64,000 nucleotides of DNA from Streptomyces sp. NBC_00370. Lineage in GTDB: Bacteria > Actinomycetota > Actinomycetes > Streptomycetales > Streptomycetaceae. Under the pieces are notes generated by a model, which was given only the letters and a program-made list of their open reading frames with translations, was not told where the DNA came from and did not search any database. The stretch covers positions 6,456,001 through 6,520,000 of the forward strand of contig NZ_CP107968.1 in assembly GCF_036084755.1 (NCBI RefSeq), given 5' to 3'. The position numbers were made by a program, and so were the translations under genes. Shown one piece after another: positions 47,330 to 55,709 of this stretch (position 1 is the first letter of the stretch; each line of letters opens with the position of its first letter).

Positions 47330-48157
47330 ATGAGCCCCTTTTCCGGTTCCGCACCCCGTACCGAGGAGTGGCGCCATCTCCGGCTGACGCGTGACGACGG
47401 CGTCGCCACCGTCACTCTCGCCCGCCCGGAAAAACTCAACGCGCTCACCTTCGGCGCCTACGCCGATCTCCGCGATCTGCTCGCCGAGCTGTCCAGGGAG
47501 CGCTCCGTGCGCGCGCTCGTGCTGGCCGGTGAGGGGCGCGGCTTCTGTTCCGGCGGCGACGTCGACGACATCATCGGCGCGACGCTCGCCATGGACACCG
47601 CGCAGCTCCTCGACTTCAACCGGATGACCGGGCAGGTCGTACGGGCGGTCCGGGAGTGCCCGTTCCCGGTGATCGCCGCCGTGCACGGGGTCGCGGCCGG
47701 CGCGGGGGCTGTCCTCGCGCTCGCCGCCGACTTCCGCGTCGCCGACCCCACCGCGCGCTTCGCCTTCCTCTTCACCCGGGTCGGGCTCTCCGGCGGTGAC
47801 ATGGGCGCCGCCTACCTGCTGCCCCGCGTCGTCGGGCTCGGCCACGCCACCCGGCTGCTGATGCTGGGCGATCCTGTCCGCGCACCCGAGGCCGAGCGGA
47901 TCGGACTCATCAGCGAGCTGACCGAGGAGGGCGGCGCCGACGCACGCGCGGCCGAGCTGGCCCGCCGGCTCGCCGAAGGCCCGGCCCTGGCCCACGCGCA
48001 GACCAAGGCGCTGCTCACCGCCGAACTCGACATGCCGCTCGCCGCCGCCGTCGAACTGGACGCGGCCACCCAGGCGTTGCTCATGAACGGCGCCGACTAC
48101 GCGGAGTTCCACGCCGCGTTCACCGAGAAGCGGCCCCCGAAGTGGCAGGGACGTTAG
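47330..48157 (+). CDS. Enoyl-CoA hydratase/isomerase
   Basis: 275 residues. Crotonase fold: VATVTLARPEKLNALTFGAY, ALVLAGEGRGFCSGGDVDDI (oxyanion GFCSGGD), AAVHGVAAGAGAVLALAADF (second oxyanion loop) and FAFLFTRVGLSGGDMGAAYL. It would hydrate the ring-derived unsaturated CoA thioester made by the next enzyme. The ATG at 47330 has GGAGG upstream. It starts the aromatic-CoA set with the monooxygenase at 48322. Confidence 0.92.
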   Translation: MSPFSGSAPRTEEWRHLRLTRDDGVATVTLARPEKLNALTFGAYADLRDLLAELSRERSVRALVLAGEGRGFCSGGDVDDIIGATLAMDTAQLLDFNRMTGQVVRAVRECPFPVIAAVHGVAAGAGAVLALAADFRVADPTARFAFLFTRVGLSGGDMGAAYLLPRVVGLGHATRLLMLGDPVRAPEAERIGLISELTEEGGADARAAELARRLAEGPALAHAQTKALLTAELDMPLAAAVELDAATQALLMNGADYAEFHAAFTEKRPPKWQGR

Positions 48158-48321
48158 GGTCTTTCGTTCGGATCAGGCCGGATCAGGGAGCGGGTGCTGG
48201 TGTCGTGGATCGCAACGTGGAGGAGGGAGGCGACGCGGAGCGTCGCCGGCCGACGACAACGCCGCGAGGCGCGGCACCGGCACCCGCGAGCCCGGCACGA
48301 TCCGAACGAGAGGCCCTGAGC

Positions 48322-50601
48322 GTGGCCCGGCCGTTGCGCGTCGCGGTCGTCGGGGGCGGACCCGGCGGACTGTACGCCGCCGCCCTGCTCAAACGGCTCG
48401 ACCCGGCCCGCGAGATCACCGTCTGGGAGCGCGGCGCCCCCGAGGACACCTTCGGCTTCGGTGTGGTCCTCTCCGACGAGACCCTGGGCGGCATCGAGCA
48501 CGCCGACCCCGCCGTGCACACCGCGCTCCAGCGGGAGTTCGTCCGCTGGGACGACATCGACATCGTCCACCGGGGCCGCACCCTCACCTCCGGCGGACAC
48601 GGCTTCGCCGCGCTCGGCAGGCGCAGACTGCTGGAAATCATGCGCGAGCGCTGCGCCGGTCTCGGCGTCACACTCCACTTCCGTACGGAGGCACCGCCGG
48701 CCGGTCGACTCGCCGATGAATACGACCTGGTCATCGCCGCCGACGGGGCGGGCAGCCGCATCCGCGCCGCGTACGCCGACGTCTTCGAGCCCAGCGTCAC
48801 CACCCACGGCTGCCGGTACATCTGGCTCGCCGCCGACTTCGCCTTCGACGCGTTCCGCTTCGAGATCGCCGAGACCGAACACGGCGTGATGCAGCTCCAC
48901 GGCTACCCCTACACGAAGGCGGCCAGCACCGTCATCGTCGAGATGCGCGAAGAGGTCTGGCGGGCCGCCGGGTTCGACCGGTTCGACGAGACGCAGTCCG
49001 TCGAGCGGTGCGCGAAAATCTTCGCCGACGCGCTCGGCGGACGGCCGCTGCGCTCCAACGCGTCGGCCTGGACGGCGTTCCGTACCGTCGTCAACAAGCG
49101 CTGGAGCAAGGGCAACACGGTGCTGATCGGGGACGCGGCCCACACCGCGCACTTCTCCATCGGCTCCGGCACGAAACTCGCCGTCGAGGACGCTCTCGCG
49201 CTCGCCGCCTGCGTCGAGGAGCAGCCGGACCTGCCGGCCGCGCTCGCCGCGTACGAGAGCGAACGCCGCCCCGTCGTGGAATCGACCCAGCGCGCGGCGG
49301 CGGCGAGCCTGCGCTGGTTCGAGGAACTGGCCACCTACACCGACCAGCCGCCACGGCAGTTCGCCTTCGGCCTGCTCACTCGCAGCCGCCGGGTCACTCA
49401 CGACAACCTGCGGCTGCGCGACGAGCGGTTCACCCGGGCCGTCGAGGACGAGTTCGGCTGCCCGCCCGGCACCCCACCGATGTTCACCCCCTTCCAACTG
49501 GGTGAACTGACCCTGCGCAACCGGGTGGTGGTCTCGGCCATGGACATGTACTCGGCCGTCGACGGGGTCCCCGCCGACTTCCACCTCGTCCATCTCGGCG
49601 GGCGCGCCCTCGGCGGCGCGGGACTCGTCATGACCGAGATGGTGTGCGTCAGCCCCGAGGGCAGAATCACCCCCGGCTGCACCGGCCTCTACACCGACCA
49701 ACAGGGCGACGCCTGGCGCCGGATCACCGACTTCGTGCACACCCAGTCGCCCGGCACGGCCATCGGCGTCCAGCTCGGCCACTCGGGACGCAAAGGCTCG
49801 ACGCGGCTGATGTGGGACGGCATGGACGAACCGCTCCCCACGGGCAACTGGCCGGTGTCGGCCGCCTCACCGCTGCCGTATCTGCCCGGGGTCAGCCAGA
49901 CACCGCACGAACTCGACCACAGCCAACTCGTCTCGATCCGCGAGCAGTTCACCGCAGCGGCCCGACGCGCCGGCCGGGCCGGGTTCGATCTGCTCGAACT
50001 CCACTGCGCCCACGGCTATCTGCTCTCCGGCTTCCTCTCCCCACTGACCAACCACCGCACCGACGCCTACGGCGGTCCGCTCGCGAACCGGCTGCGCTTT
50101 CCGCTCGAAGTCTTCGACGCGGTACGGGCCGACTGGCCGGCCGACCGGCCCATGACCGTCCGGATCTCCGCCACCGACTGGGCACCCGGCGGCACCACAC
50201 CCGAGGACGCCGTCGAGATCGCCCGCGCCTTCACGACACACGGCGCCGACGCGATCGACGTCTCCACGGGCCAGGTCGTCGCCGGTGAACGCCCCGAGTT
50301 CGGCCGCTCGTACCAGACGCCGTACGCCGACCTGATCCGCAACACCCTGGCGGTGCCGGTCGTCGCCGTCGGCGCGATCTCGTCCTGGGACGACGTCAAC
50401 TCCCTGCTGCTGGCGGGCCGCGCCGACCTCTGCGCCCTCGCCAGGCCGCACCTCCACGACCCGCACTGGACCCTGCACGCCGCCGCCGACCAGGGGTACG
50501 CGGGCCCGGGGGCGCCCTGGCCACTGCCGTACCTGGCAGGCAGCCGGCCGCCCCCGACAGGCCGCACCGACGGGCCGAAGCCCCGGCTCACCCTTCGCTG
50601 A
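48322..50601 (+). CDS. Bifunctional aromatic-CoA monooxygenase/reductase (2-aminobenzoyl-CoA or salicylyl-CoA type)
   Basis: 759 residues. Residues 1-390 are a flavin monooxygenase: VAVVGGGPGGLYAAALLKRL (FAD), the DG motif near VIAADGAGSRIRAAY, and LIGDAAHTAHFSIGSGTKLA. Residues ~395-745 are an old-yellow-enzyme reductase: FQLGELTLRNRVVVSAMDMY, GVQLGHSGRKGSTRLMW, ELHCAHGYLLSGFLSPLTNH and DLCALARPHLHDPHW. This fusion is that of 2-aminobenzoyl-CoA monooxygenase/reductase of Azoarcus and of salicylyl-CoA 5-hydroxylase-like proteins. The GTG at 48322 is preferred; the longer frame from 48142 has no FAD-fold residues. Its 3' end overlaps the convergent paaX-like gene by 14 bases. Confidence 0.92.
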   Translation: MARPLRVAVVGGGPGGLYAAALLKRLDPAREITVWERGAPEDTFGFGVVLSDETLGGIEHADPAVHTALQREFVRWDDIDIVHRGRTLTSGGHGFAALGRRRLLEIMRERCAGLGVTLHFRTEAPPAGRLADEYDLVIAADGAGSRIRAAYADVFEPSVTTHGCRYIWLAADFAFDAFRFEIAETEHGVMQLHGYPYTKAASTVIVEMREEVWRAAGFDRFDETQSVERCAKIFADALGGRPLRSNASAWTAFRTVVNKRWSKGNTVLIGDAAHTAHFSIGSGTKLAVEDALALAACVEEQPDLPAALAAYESERRPVVESTQRAAAASLRWFEELATYTDQPPRQFAFGLLTRSRRVTHDNLRLRDERFTRAVEDEFGCPPGTPPMFTPFQLGELTLRNRVVVSAMDMYSAVDGVPADFHLVHLGGRALGGAGLVMTEMVCVSPEGRITPGCTGLYTDQQGDAWRRITDFVHTQSPGTAIGVQLGHSGRKGSTRLMWDGMDEPLPTGNWPVSAASPLPYLPGVSQTPHELDHSQLVSIREQFTAAARRAGRAGFDLLELHCAHGYLLSGFLSPLTNHRTDAYGGPLANRLRFPLEVFDAVRADWPADRPMTVRISATDWAPGGTTPEDAVEIARAFTTHGADAIDVSTGQVVAGERPEFGRSYQTPYADLIRNTLAVPVVAVGAISSWDDVNSLLLAGRADLCALARPHLHDPHWTLHAAADQGYAGPGAPWPLPYLAGSRPPPTGRTDGPKPRLTLR

Positions 50602-51415
50602 GGCCGTCCTTGAGCTGTACGAAGGCCAGCCCGGCCTCCCGCAGGCGGCCGTGCAGCGCGAAGAACACATCGGCGGAACGGGCGCCCGGCCAGTCGTCCG
50701 GCAGCAGTTCGGCCGGCAGGCCCGGGTCCGTGTACGGGAGATGCCGCCAGGAGTCCAGCGCCCGCAGATAGTCGCGGTAGGCGTCCTCGGGCGGCACCGA
50801 ATCGCGCTTCTCCCAGGCCCGCAGCACCGGTTCGTGCCGGGCCAGGAACTCCTCGTGCTGCCCGGCGACCGCCGGCAGGTCCCACCAGCGGGTCACCGCT
50901 TCGGCCGTCGGCGCGAAGCCGCGATGGCTGCCGGTGAAGAGATCGACGTACGGGTCGAGCCCCAGCCGCCGCAGGGTGTGCCGGGTCTCCTCGTAGAACC
51001 TGCCGGGCGCGATCCACACACCGGGCGCGGCCGTGCCGAAGCCCAGCCCGCCCAGCCGGGAGCGCAGCAGATGGCGCTTGTTGCGCTCGGCCTCCGGGAC
51101 CGAGAACACGGCAAGTACCCAGCCGTCGCCGAGCGTTGGCGCGGGCCGTAGGTAGATACGGCGGTCCCCGTCGTCCAGCAGCTCACGCGCCTCGCCCGAC
51201 AGCGCGTACCCGGCGGCGCCCTGCGCCGTACGGCCCGGCACCAGCAGCCCACGGCGCTTGAGCCGGGACACCGAGGAACGCACCGAAGGCGCGTCGACAC
51301 CGAGCGCGCCGAGCAGCCGGATCAGCTCGGCCACGGCCAGCGGCGCGTCGTCCGGGGTCCGGCCGTACGCGCCGTACAGGGTGACGATCAGGGATCGGGG
51401 GGTGTGCTCGGCCAC
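50588..51415 (-). CDS. PaaX-family repressor
   Basis: 275 residues. The winged helix is at ~1-75 (PRSLIVTLYGAYGRTPDDAP, VDAPSVRSSVSRLKRRGLLV), then GYALSGEARELLDDGDRRIY and the long PaaX C-terminal part (WVLAVFSVPEAERNKRHLLR, GTAAPGVWIAPGRFYEE, WRHLPYTDPGLPAELLPDDW). PaaX proteins repress aromatic-CoA pathways and are released by the aryl-CoA thioester. It shares the minus strand with the CoA ligase (4-bp gap) and most likely controls this whole island. Confidence 0.93.
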   Translation of the reverse strand: MAEHTPRSLIVTLYGAYGRTPDDAPLAVAELIRLLGALGVDAPSVRSSVSRLKRRGLLVPGRTAQGAAGYALSGEARELLDDGDRRIYLRPAPTLGDGWVLAVFSVPEAERNKRHLLRSRLGGLGFGTAAPGVWIAPGRFYEETRHTLRRLGLDPYVDLFTGSHRGFAPTAEAVTRWWDLPAVAGQHEEFLARHEPVLRAWEKRDSVPPEDAYRDYLRALDSWRHLPYTDPGLPAELLPDDWPGARSADVFFALHGRLREAGLAFVQLKDGLSEG

Positions 51416-51419
51416 GTGA

Positions 51420-53066
51420 TCACTTTAGGGCCTGTCCCGGCACGTGGTCCCGCAGCCGGAAGCGCTGGAGCTTGCCCGTCGGGGTGCGGGGGAGTGTGTC
51501 CAGGAAGGTGATCTCACGCGGGCACTTGTACGGGACGAGCCGCTCGGCGACGAACTCCCGCAGCGCCGAGGCCGCCGCGTCGCCGCGCTCCACGCCCTCC
51601 CGCAGGACGACGTAGGCGGCGACGACCCGGCCCCGCAGCTCGTCGGGGCGGCCGACCACCGCCGCCTCCATGACATCGGGATGGGCCAGCAGTGCCTCCT
51701 CGACCTGCGGCCCGGGGACGTTGTACCCGGCCGAGATGATCATGTCGTCGGCGCGCGCGACATAGCGGAGATACCCGTCGGCCTCCCGCACATAGGTGTC
51801 GCCGGTCAGGTTCCAGCCGTCCCGCACGTACTCCAGCTGCCGGGCGTCGGCGAGATACCGGCAGCCCAGTGGGCCGCGCACGGCCAACAGCCCCGGCTCG
51901 CCGTCCGGCACCGGTACACCGTCGGTGTCCACGACACGCGCCTGCCAGCCTGGCACCGGCACGCCCGTCGTGCCGGGACGGATCGCCTCGTCGGCCGCAG
52001 AGACGAAGATGTGCAGCAGTTCCGTGGCGCCGATGCCGTTGATGATGTCCAATCCGGTCAGCTCCCGCCACGCCTGCCAGGTCGCCGCGGGCAGATTCTC
52101 GCCCGCCGAGACACAACGCCGCAGTGAGCTGATGTCGTAGGAGGCGGAGCCGAGTTCGTCGAGCATCACCCGGTACGCGGTCGGCGCCGTGAACAGCACC
52201 GACACCCGCTCGCGTGCCACCGCCGCCAACAGCTGCTTGGGGTGGGCCTGTTCGAGCAGCAGCGCGGACGCACCCGCGCGCAGCGGGAAGATCACCAGAC
52301 CACCGAGGCCGAAGGTGAAACCGAGCGGCGGGCTGCCCGCGAACAGGTCGTCCGCGCTCGGCCGCAGCACATGGCGCGAGAACGTGTCGGCGACGATCAG
52401 TACGTCCCGGTGGAAGTGCATGCACCCCTTGGGCCGGCCCGTCGTGCCCGACGTGAAGGCGATCAGCGCCACGTCGTCCGCCGCCGTCGCCACTGCCTCG
52501 TACCGCTCCGGCATCGCGGCGGCGCGGTGCAGCAGATCGTCCGGCGCCTGCCCTCCGTACGTGACGACACGCAGTCCCGGCACCTGCGCCTTCGTCAGAC
52601 CGTCCACCGACCGCACATCGCACAGCGCATGGCTGACCTGGGCGATCTCGCAGATCGTGGCCAGCTCCCCGGGCCGCTGCTGGGCCAGAACGGTCACCGC
52701 GACCCCGCCCGCCTTCAGCACCGCCAGCCAGCACGCGGCGAGCCAGGGCGTCGTGGGGCCGCGCAGCAGTACCCGGTTGCCGGGCACCACACCCAGCTCC
52801 GAGGTGAGGACGTGGGCGATCCCGTCGACCTGGGCGCGCAACTGGCCGTACGTCCAGACGCCGCCCGCACCGTCCCGGAACGCGGTGCGCCCGGCGCCGA
52901 ACCGCTCGGCCGTACGGTCCAGCAGCTCCGCGGCGCAGTTGAGCCGGTCCGGGTAGCGCAGCTCGGGCAGTTCGGCGGGGGCGGACAGCAACACCGGCCA
53001 TTGTCCGGCCGGCGGGAGATGGTCGCGTGCGAAGGTGTCGAGGTGCGCCGAGGGTGTCAGCTCCAT
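51420..53066 (-). CDS. Benzoate/2-aminobenzoate-type CoA ligase
   Basis: 548 residues of the acyl-AMP-forming family. The P-loop TSGTTGRPKGCMHFHRDVL lies near 205-222 and the A5-like NGIGATELLHIF near ~330. LTGDTYVREADGYLRYVARAD and RTPTGKLQRFRLRD supply the catalytic Asp and the C-terminal Lys near 535. The GATELLHIF and GCMHFHRD sequences match the benzoate-CoA ligase branch. It activates the aromatic acid as a CoA thioester for the monooxygenase. Start ATG at 53066; it precedes paaX on the same strand. Confidence 0.93.
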   Translation of the reverse strand: MELTPSAHLDTFARDHLPPAGQWPVLLSAPAELPELRYPDRLNCAAELLDRTAERFGAGRTAFRDGAGGVWTYGQLRAQVDGIAHVLTSELGVVPGNRVLLRGPTTPWLAACWLAVLKAGGVAVTVLAQQRPGELATICEIAQVSHALCDVRSVDGLTKAQVPGLRVVTYGGQAPDDLLHRAAAMPERYEAVATAADDVALIAFTSGTTGRPKGCMHFHRDVLIVADTFSRHVLRPSADDLFAGSPPLGFTFGLGGLVIFPLRAGASALLLEQAHPKQLLAAVARERVSVLFTAPTAYRVMLDELGSASYDISSLRRCVSAGENLPAATWQAWRELTGLDIINGIGATELLHIFVSAADEAIRPGTTGVPVPGWQARVVDTDGVPVPDGEPGLLAVRGPLGCRYLADARQLEYVRDGWNLTGDTYVREADGYLRYVARADDMIISAGYNVPGPQVEEALLAHPDVMEAAVVGRPDELRGRVVAAYVVLREGVERGDAAASALREFVAERLVPYKCPREITFLDTLPRTPTGKLQRFRLRDHVPGQALK

Positions 53067-53121
53067 GGTTCGCCCCCTCTGTGTCTCGCGATGGGGTCGC
53101 CCATCGAGCGTATCGTGAAGA

Positions 53122-53133
53122 TGACGACAGTCA
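53122..53133. promoter_or_regulatory. Short inverted repeat, possible PaaX site
   Basis: TGAC-GACA-GTCA lies in the 103-bp region between the divergent ligase and acyl-CoA dehydrogenase genes, 37 bases before the latter. It is weak but is the only clear dyad there. Confidence 0.3.
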
Positions 53134-53169
53134 ACGGCCCGCGATAGACCTGTGTGAAGTGGAGTCCGG

Positions 53170-54336
53170 ATGTCCGTATTCTCCCTTGATCCGGTACAGA
53201 CCGCGTGGTGCGCGGAGCTGCGTGTCCTGGCCGCCGACCGGCTGCGTCCGCTCGCCGAGAAGGGCGAGCCGGGCCGTGTCGACCGGGCCCTGATCGCGGC
53301 GCTCGGCGAACTCGGCCTGCTGGACCGGCTGTTCGGCGCTGGGGCGCTCGACCTGTGTCTGCTGCGCGAGTCGCTCGCCTACGGCTGCACCGAGGCCGAG
53401 ACCGCGCTCGCCCTGCAAGGGCTCGGTACGTACCCGATCGTGCAGGCGGGCACCGACCGGCAGCGCGCCCGCTGGCTGCCCGAGGTGCGCGCGGGCCGCG
53501 CCGTCGCCGCCTTCGCGCTGAGCGAGCCGGGCGCGGGCTCCGACGCGGCGGCGCTCGCCCTGCGGGCCGAGGCGGACGGGGACGGCTGGCTGCTGACGGG
53601 GGAGAAGCGCTGGATCTCCAACGCGCCCGACGCGGACTTCTACACGGTGTTCGCCCGTACCGGTGACACGGGCGACGGGGCACAGCGTGGCTCCGGCGGT
53701 GGATCAGGCAGTGGATCCGGTGGTGGATCCGGCGCGCGGGGGATCACCGCCTTCCTCGTACCCGCCGACCGTCCTGGGCTGACCGGCACGCCCCTCGCGA
53801 TGCTCTCGCCGCATCCCATCGGCGCCCTGGCCTTCGACGCCGTACCCGTCACCCGGGGCGATGTGCTCGGCGAGACCGGCCACGGCTTCCGGGTCGCGAT
53901 GAACACCCTGAACCTCTTCCGCCCCAGCGTCGGCGCCTTCGCCGTCGGGATGGCGACGGCCGCCATCGACGCGACCCTCGCGCACACCGCGGGGCGCACC
54001 GCGTTCGGCGGGCCGCTCAAGGACCTCCAGGCCGTGTCGCACCAGGTCGCGGAGATGGCGACCCGCACCGAGGCGGCCCGGCTGCTGGTGTACGCGGCTG
54101 CCGCGGCGTACGACGAGGGCGCCCCCGACGTCCCGGCGCGCTCGGCCATGGCGAAGCTGTTCGCCACCGAGACGGCCCAGTACGTCGTCGACTCGGCCGT
54201 ACAGCTGCACGGTGCACGCGCGCTGCAACAGGGTCATCTGTTGGAACACCTCTACCGTGAGGTGCGGGCACCGCGTATCTATGAGGGTGCCACCGAGGTC
54301 CAGCGCACCATCATCGCCAAGGAGCTGTACGCATGA
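53170..54336 (+). CDS. Acyl-CoA dehydrogenase
   Basis: 388 residues. The FAD-type ACAD fold has LALQGLGTYPIVQAGTDRQR, AFALSEPGAGSDAAALALRA (FAD loop), GWLLTGEKRWISNAPDADFY and APRIYEGATEVQRTIIAKEL with the catalytic Glu. It is interrupted at ~174-190 by a natural Gly/Ser linker (GSGGGSGSGSGGGSG) in a surface loop. It likely oxidises the alicyclic CoA thioester after ring attack. The start ATG at 53170 follows GTGGAG. The stop overlaps the ridA-like start (ATGA). Confidence 0.92.
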   Translation: MSVFSLDPVQTAWCAELRVLAADRLRPLAEKGEPGRVDRALIAALGELGLLDRLFGAGALDLCLLRESLAYGCTEAETALALQGLGTYPIVQAGTDRQRARWLPEVRAGRAVAAFALSEPGAGSDAAALALRAEADGDGWLLTGEKRWISNAPDADFYTVFARTGDTGDGAQRGSGGGSGSGSGGGSGARGITAFLVPADRPGLTGTPLAMLSPHPIGALAFDAVPVTRGDVLGETGHGFRVAMNTLNLFRPSVGAFAVGMATAAIDATLAHTAGRTAFGGPLKDLQAVSHQVAEMATRTEAARLLVYAAAAAYDEGAPDVPARSAMAKLFATETAQYVVDSAVQLHGARALQQGHLLEHLYREVRAPRIYEGATEVQRTIIAKELYA

Positions 54337-54731
54337 GCCTGGAGCGCATCAACCCCGAGGAGCTGTCCCCGGCGTCCGGCTTCTCGCACGCCGTCACCGC
54401 GACCGGCGGCACCCTGGTGTTCCTGGCAGGACAGACCGCGCTCGACACGGCGGGGAAGGTGGTCGGGGAGACCGTCACCGACCAGTTCGAGACGGCGCTG
54501 ACCAATCTGCTCGACGCGCTCGCCGCGGCCGGCGGCGCACCCGCCGATCTCGCCAGGGTGACGGTCTACGCGACCGACGTGGCCGACTACCGCGCGCACG
54601 CCGCCGACCTCGGCCGGGTCTGGCAGCGGCTGGCGGGCCGCGACTACCCGGCCATGGCGGTGATCGGGGTCGTCCGGCTCTGGGACGAACAGGCACAGGT
54701 CGAACTGGACGGCATCGCCGTCCTTCCCTGA
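54333..54731 (+). CDS. RidA-family protein lacking the substrate-binding Arg
   Basis: 132 residues. YjgF/RidA fold: INPEELSPASGFSHAVTATG, GTLVFLAGQTALDTAGKVVG, DQFETALTNLLDALAAAGG and AMAVIGVVRLWDEQAQVELD. In active imine deaminases the segment is PARxxVxV with an Arg that holds the substrate carboxylate; here it is PAMAVIGV, so the Arg is Met. That fits a substrate without a free carboxylate, such as an enamine or imine on a CoA thioester. It is coupled to the ACAD gene by a 4-base overlap. Position and chemistry suggest it removes the amino group from a 2-aminobenzoyl-CoA product. Confidence 0.9.
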   Translation: MSLERINPEELSPASGFSHAVTATGGTLVFLAGQTALDTAGKVVGETVTDQFETALTNLLDALAAAGGAPADLARVTVYATDVADYRAHAADLGRVWQRLAGRDYPAMAVIGVVRLWDEQAQVELDGIAVLP

Positions 54732-54765
54732 CGCCGTCCTTCCCTGACACCCGTCCTTCCCTGAC
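54720..54765 (+). repeat. Three copies of GTCCTTCCCTGAC across the ridA stop
   Basis: Three 13-base copies (54720, 54736, 54753) with 3-4 bases between them. The first contains the TGA stop of the RidA gene. They lie in the short gap to the next gene and have no evident function. Confidence 0.7.
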
Positions 54766-54786
54766 GCCGATCCGGAGGGAGCTGTG

Positions 54787-55620
54787 ATGCCCGACATCGA
54801 ACTCACCGCAGGACCGATCGCCTACGAGGACACCGGGGGCGAAGGCCCCGTCGTCGTCCTGCTGCACGGTCTGGTCCACGACGCCACGGTGTGGCGCCAC
54901 GTCATCGCCGATCTGCGGGCCGACCACCGCTGTGTCGCACCGACGCTGCCGTACGGCGCGCACCGCAGGCCGATGAGCCCGGACGTGCCCCTCGACCCGG
55001 ACGCCGTCAACGAACTCGTCGTCGAATTCCTCGACCGGCTCGACCTGCGCGACGTCACCCTCGTGGAGAGCGACTGCGGACGTGCCCAGACCGTGGCGGG
55101 ACACCACCCCGAACGGCTCGGCAGACTCGTCCTGATCTCCTGCGAGGCGTTCGACAACTACCCGCCCGGGCTGCCCGGCAAGCTGATCGGCGTCGCGGCC
55201 AGGCTGCCCGGCGGTATCTCCCTGCTGGTCCGCACGCTCGGCGTCAGGGCGCTGCGCCGGCTCCCCGTCGGTCTCGGCGCGCTGACGAAGCGGCCGGTAC
55301 CCGACGAGATCGTCGACGGCTGGCTGCGTCCGCTGCGTACCGACAAGGCGATCAGGGAGGACTTCCGCCGCTACACCCTCGGTGTGCGCAGGACGGAACT
55401 GCTCGAAGCGGTCGACGGAATGCGGACGTTCGACAAACCGGCGCTGGTGGTGTGGGCCGCGGAGGATCTGATGATGCCGCGCGAACACGGCCGCAGACTG
55501 GCCGACGTACTGCCGCGCGGCCGGCTGGTGGAGATCGCGGACAGCCGCACCCTCATCAGCGAGGACCAGCCGGAACTGCTCGCCACCGTCCTGCGGGAGT
55601 TCATCGCCGAGCCCGGCTAG
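54787..55620 (+). CDS. Alpha/beta-hydrolase-fold protein, degenerate triad
   Basis: 277 residues. VVVLLHGLVHDATVWRHVIA gives the oxyanion loop, and the nucleophile elbow reads VTLVESDCGRAQTVAGHHPE with Asp in place of Ser. The position of the usual catalytic His (normally xGHx) reads EIADSRTLISEDQP, so the His is absent. Many actinobacterial proteins show this DSxTLI pattern. It may be a non-hydrolytic or differently catalysed family member, or the true His may lie elsewhere. The ATG at 54787 has GGAGGGAG; a GTG at 54784 is one codon longer. It is the last gene of the aromatic-CoA set. Confidence 0.8.
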   Translation: MPDIELTAGPIAYEDTGGEGPVVVLLHGLVHDATVWRHVIADLRADHRCVAPTLPYGAHRRPMSPDVPLDPDAVNELVVEFLDRLDLRDVTLVESDCGRAQTVAGHHPERLGRLVLISCEAFDNYPPGLPGKLIGVAARLPGGISLLVRTLGVRALRRLPVGLGALTKRPVPDEIVDGWLRPLRTDKAIREDFRRYTLGVRRTELLEAVDGMRTFDKPALVVWAAEDLMMPREHGRRLADVLPRGRLVEIADSRTLISEDQPELLATVLREFIAEPG

Positions 55621-55709
55621 GAACACGACCTGGGACCCGCTGGGTACCCCTGCCTCCCCGGGGTACCCGCAAGGGACAAGAGCCAGGATTTCGAGGGGAG
55701 TTCGCCGAT

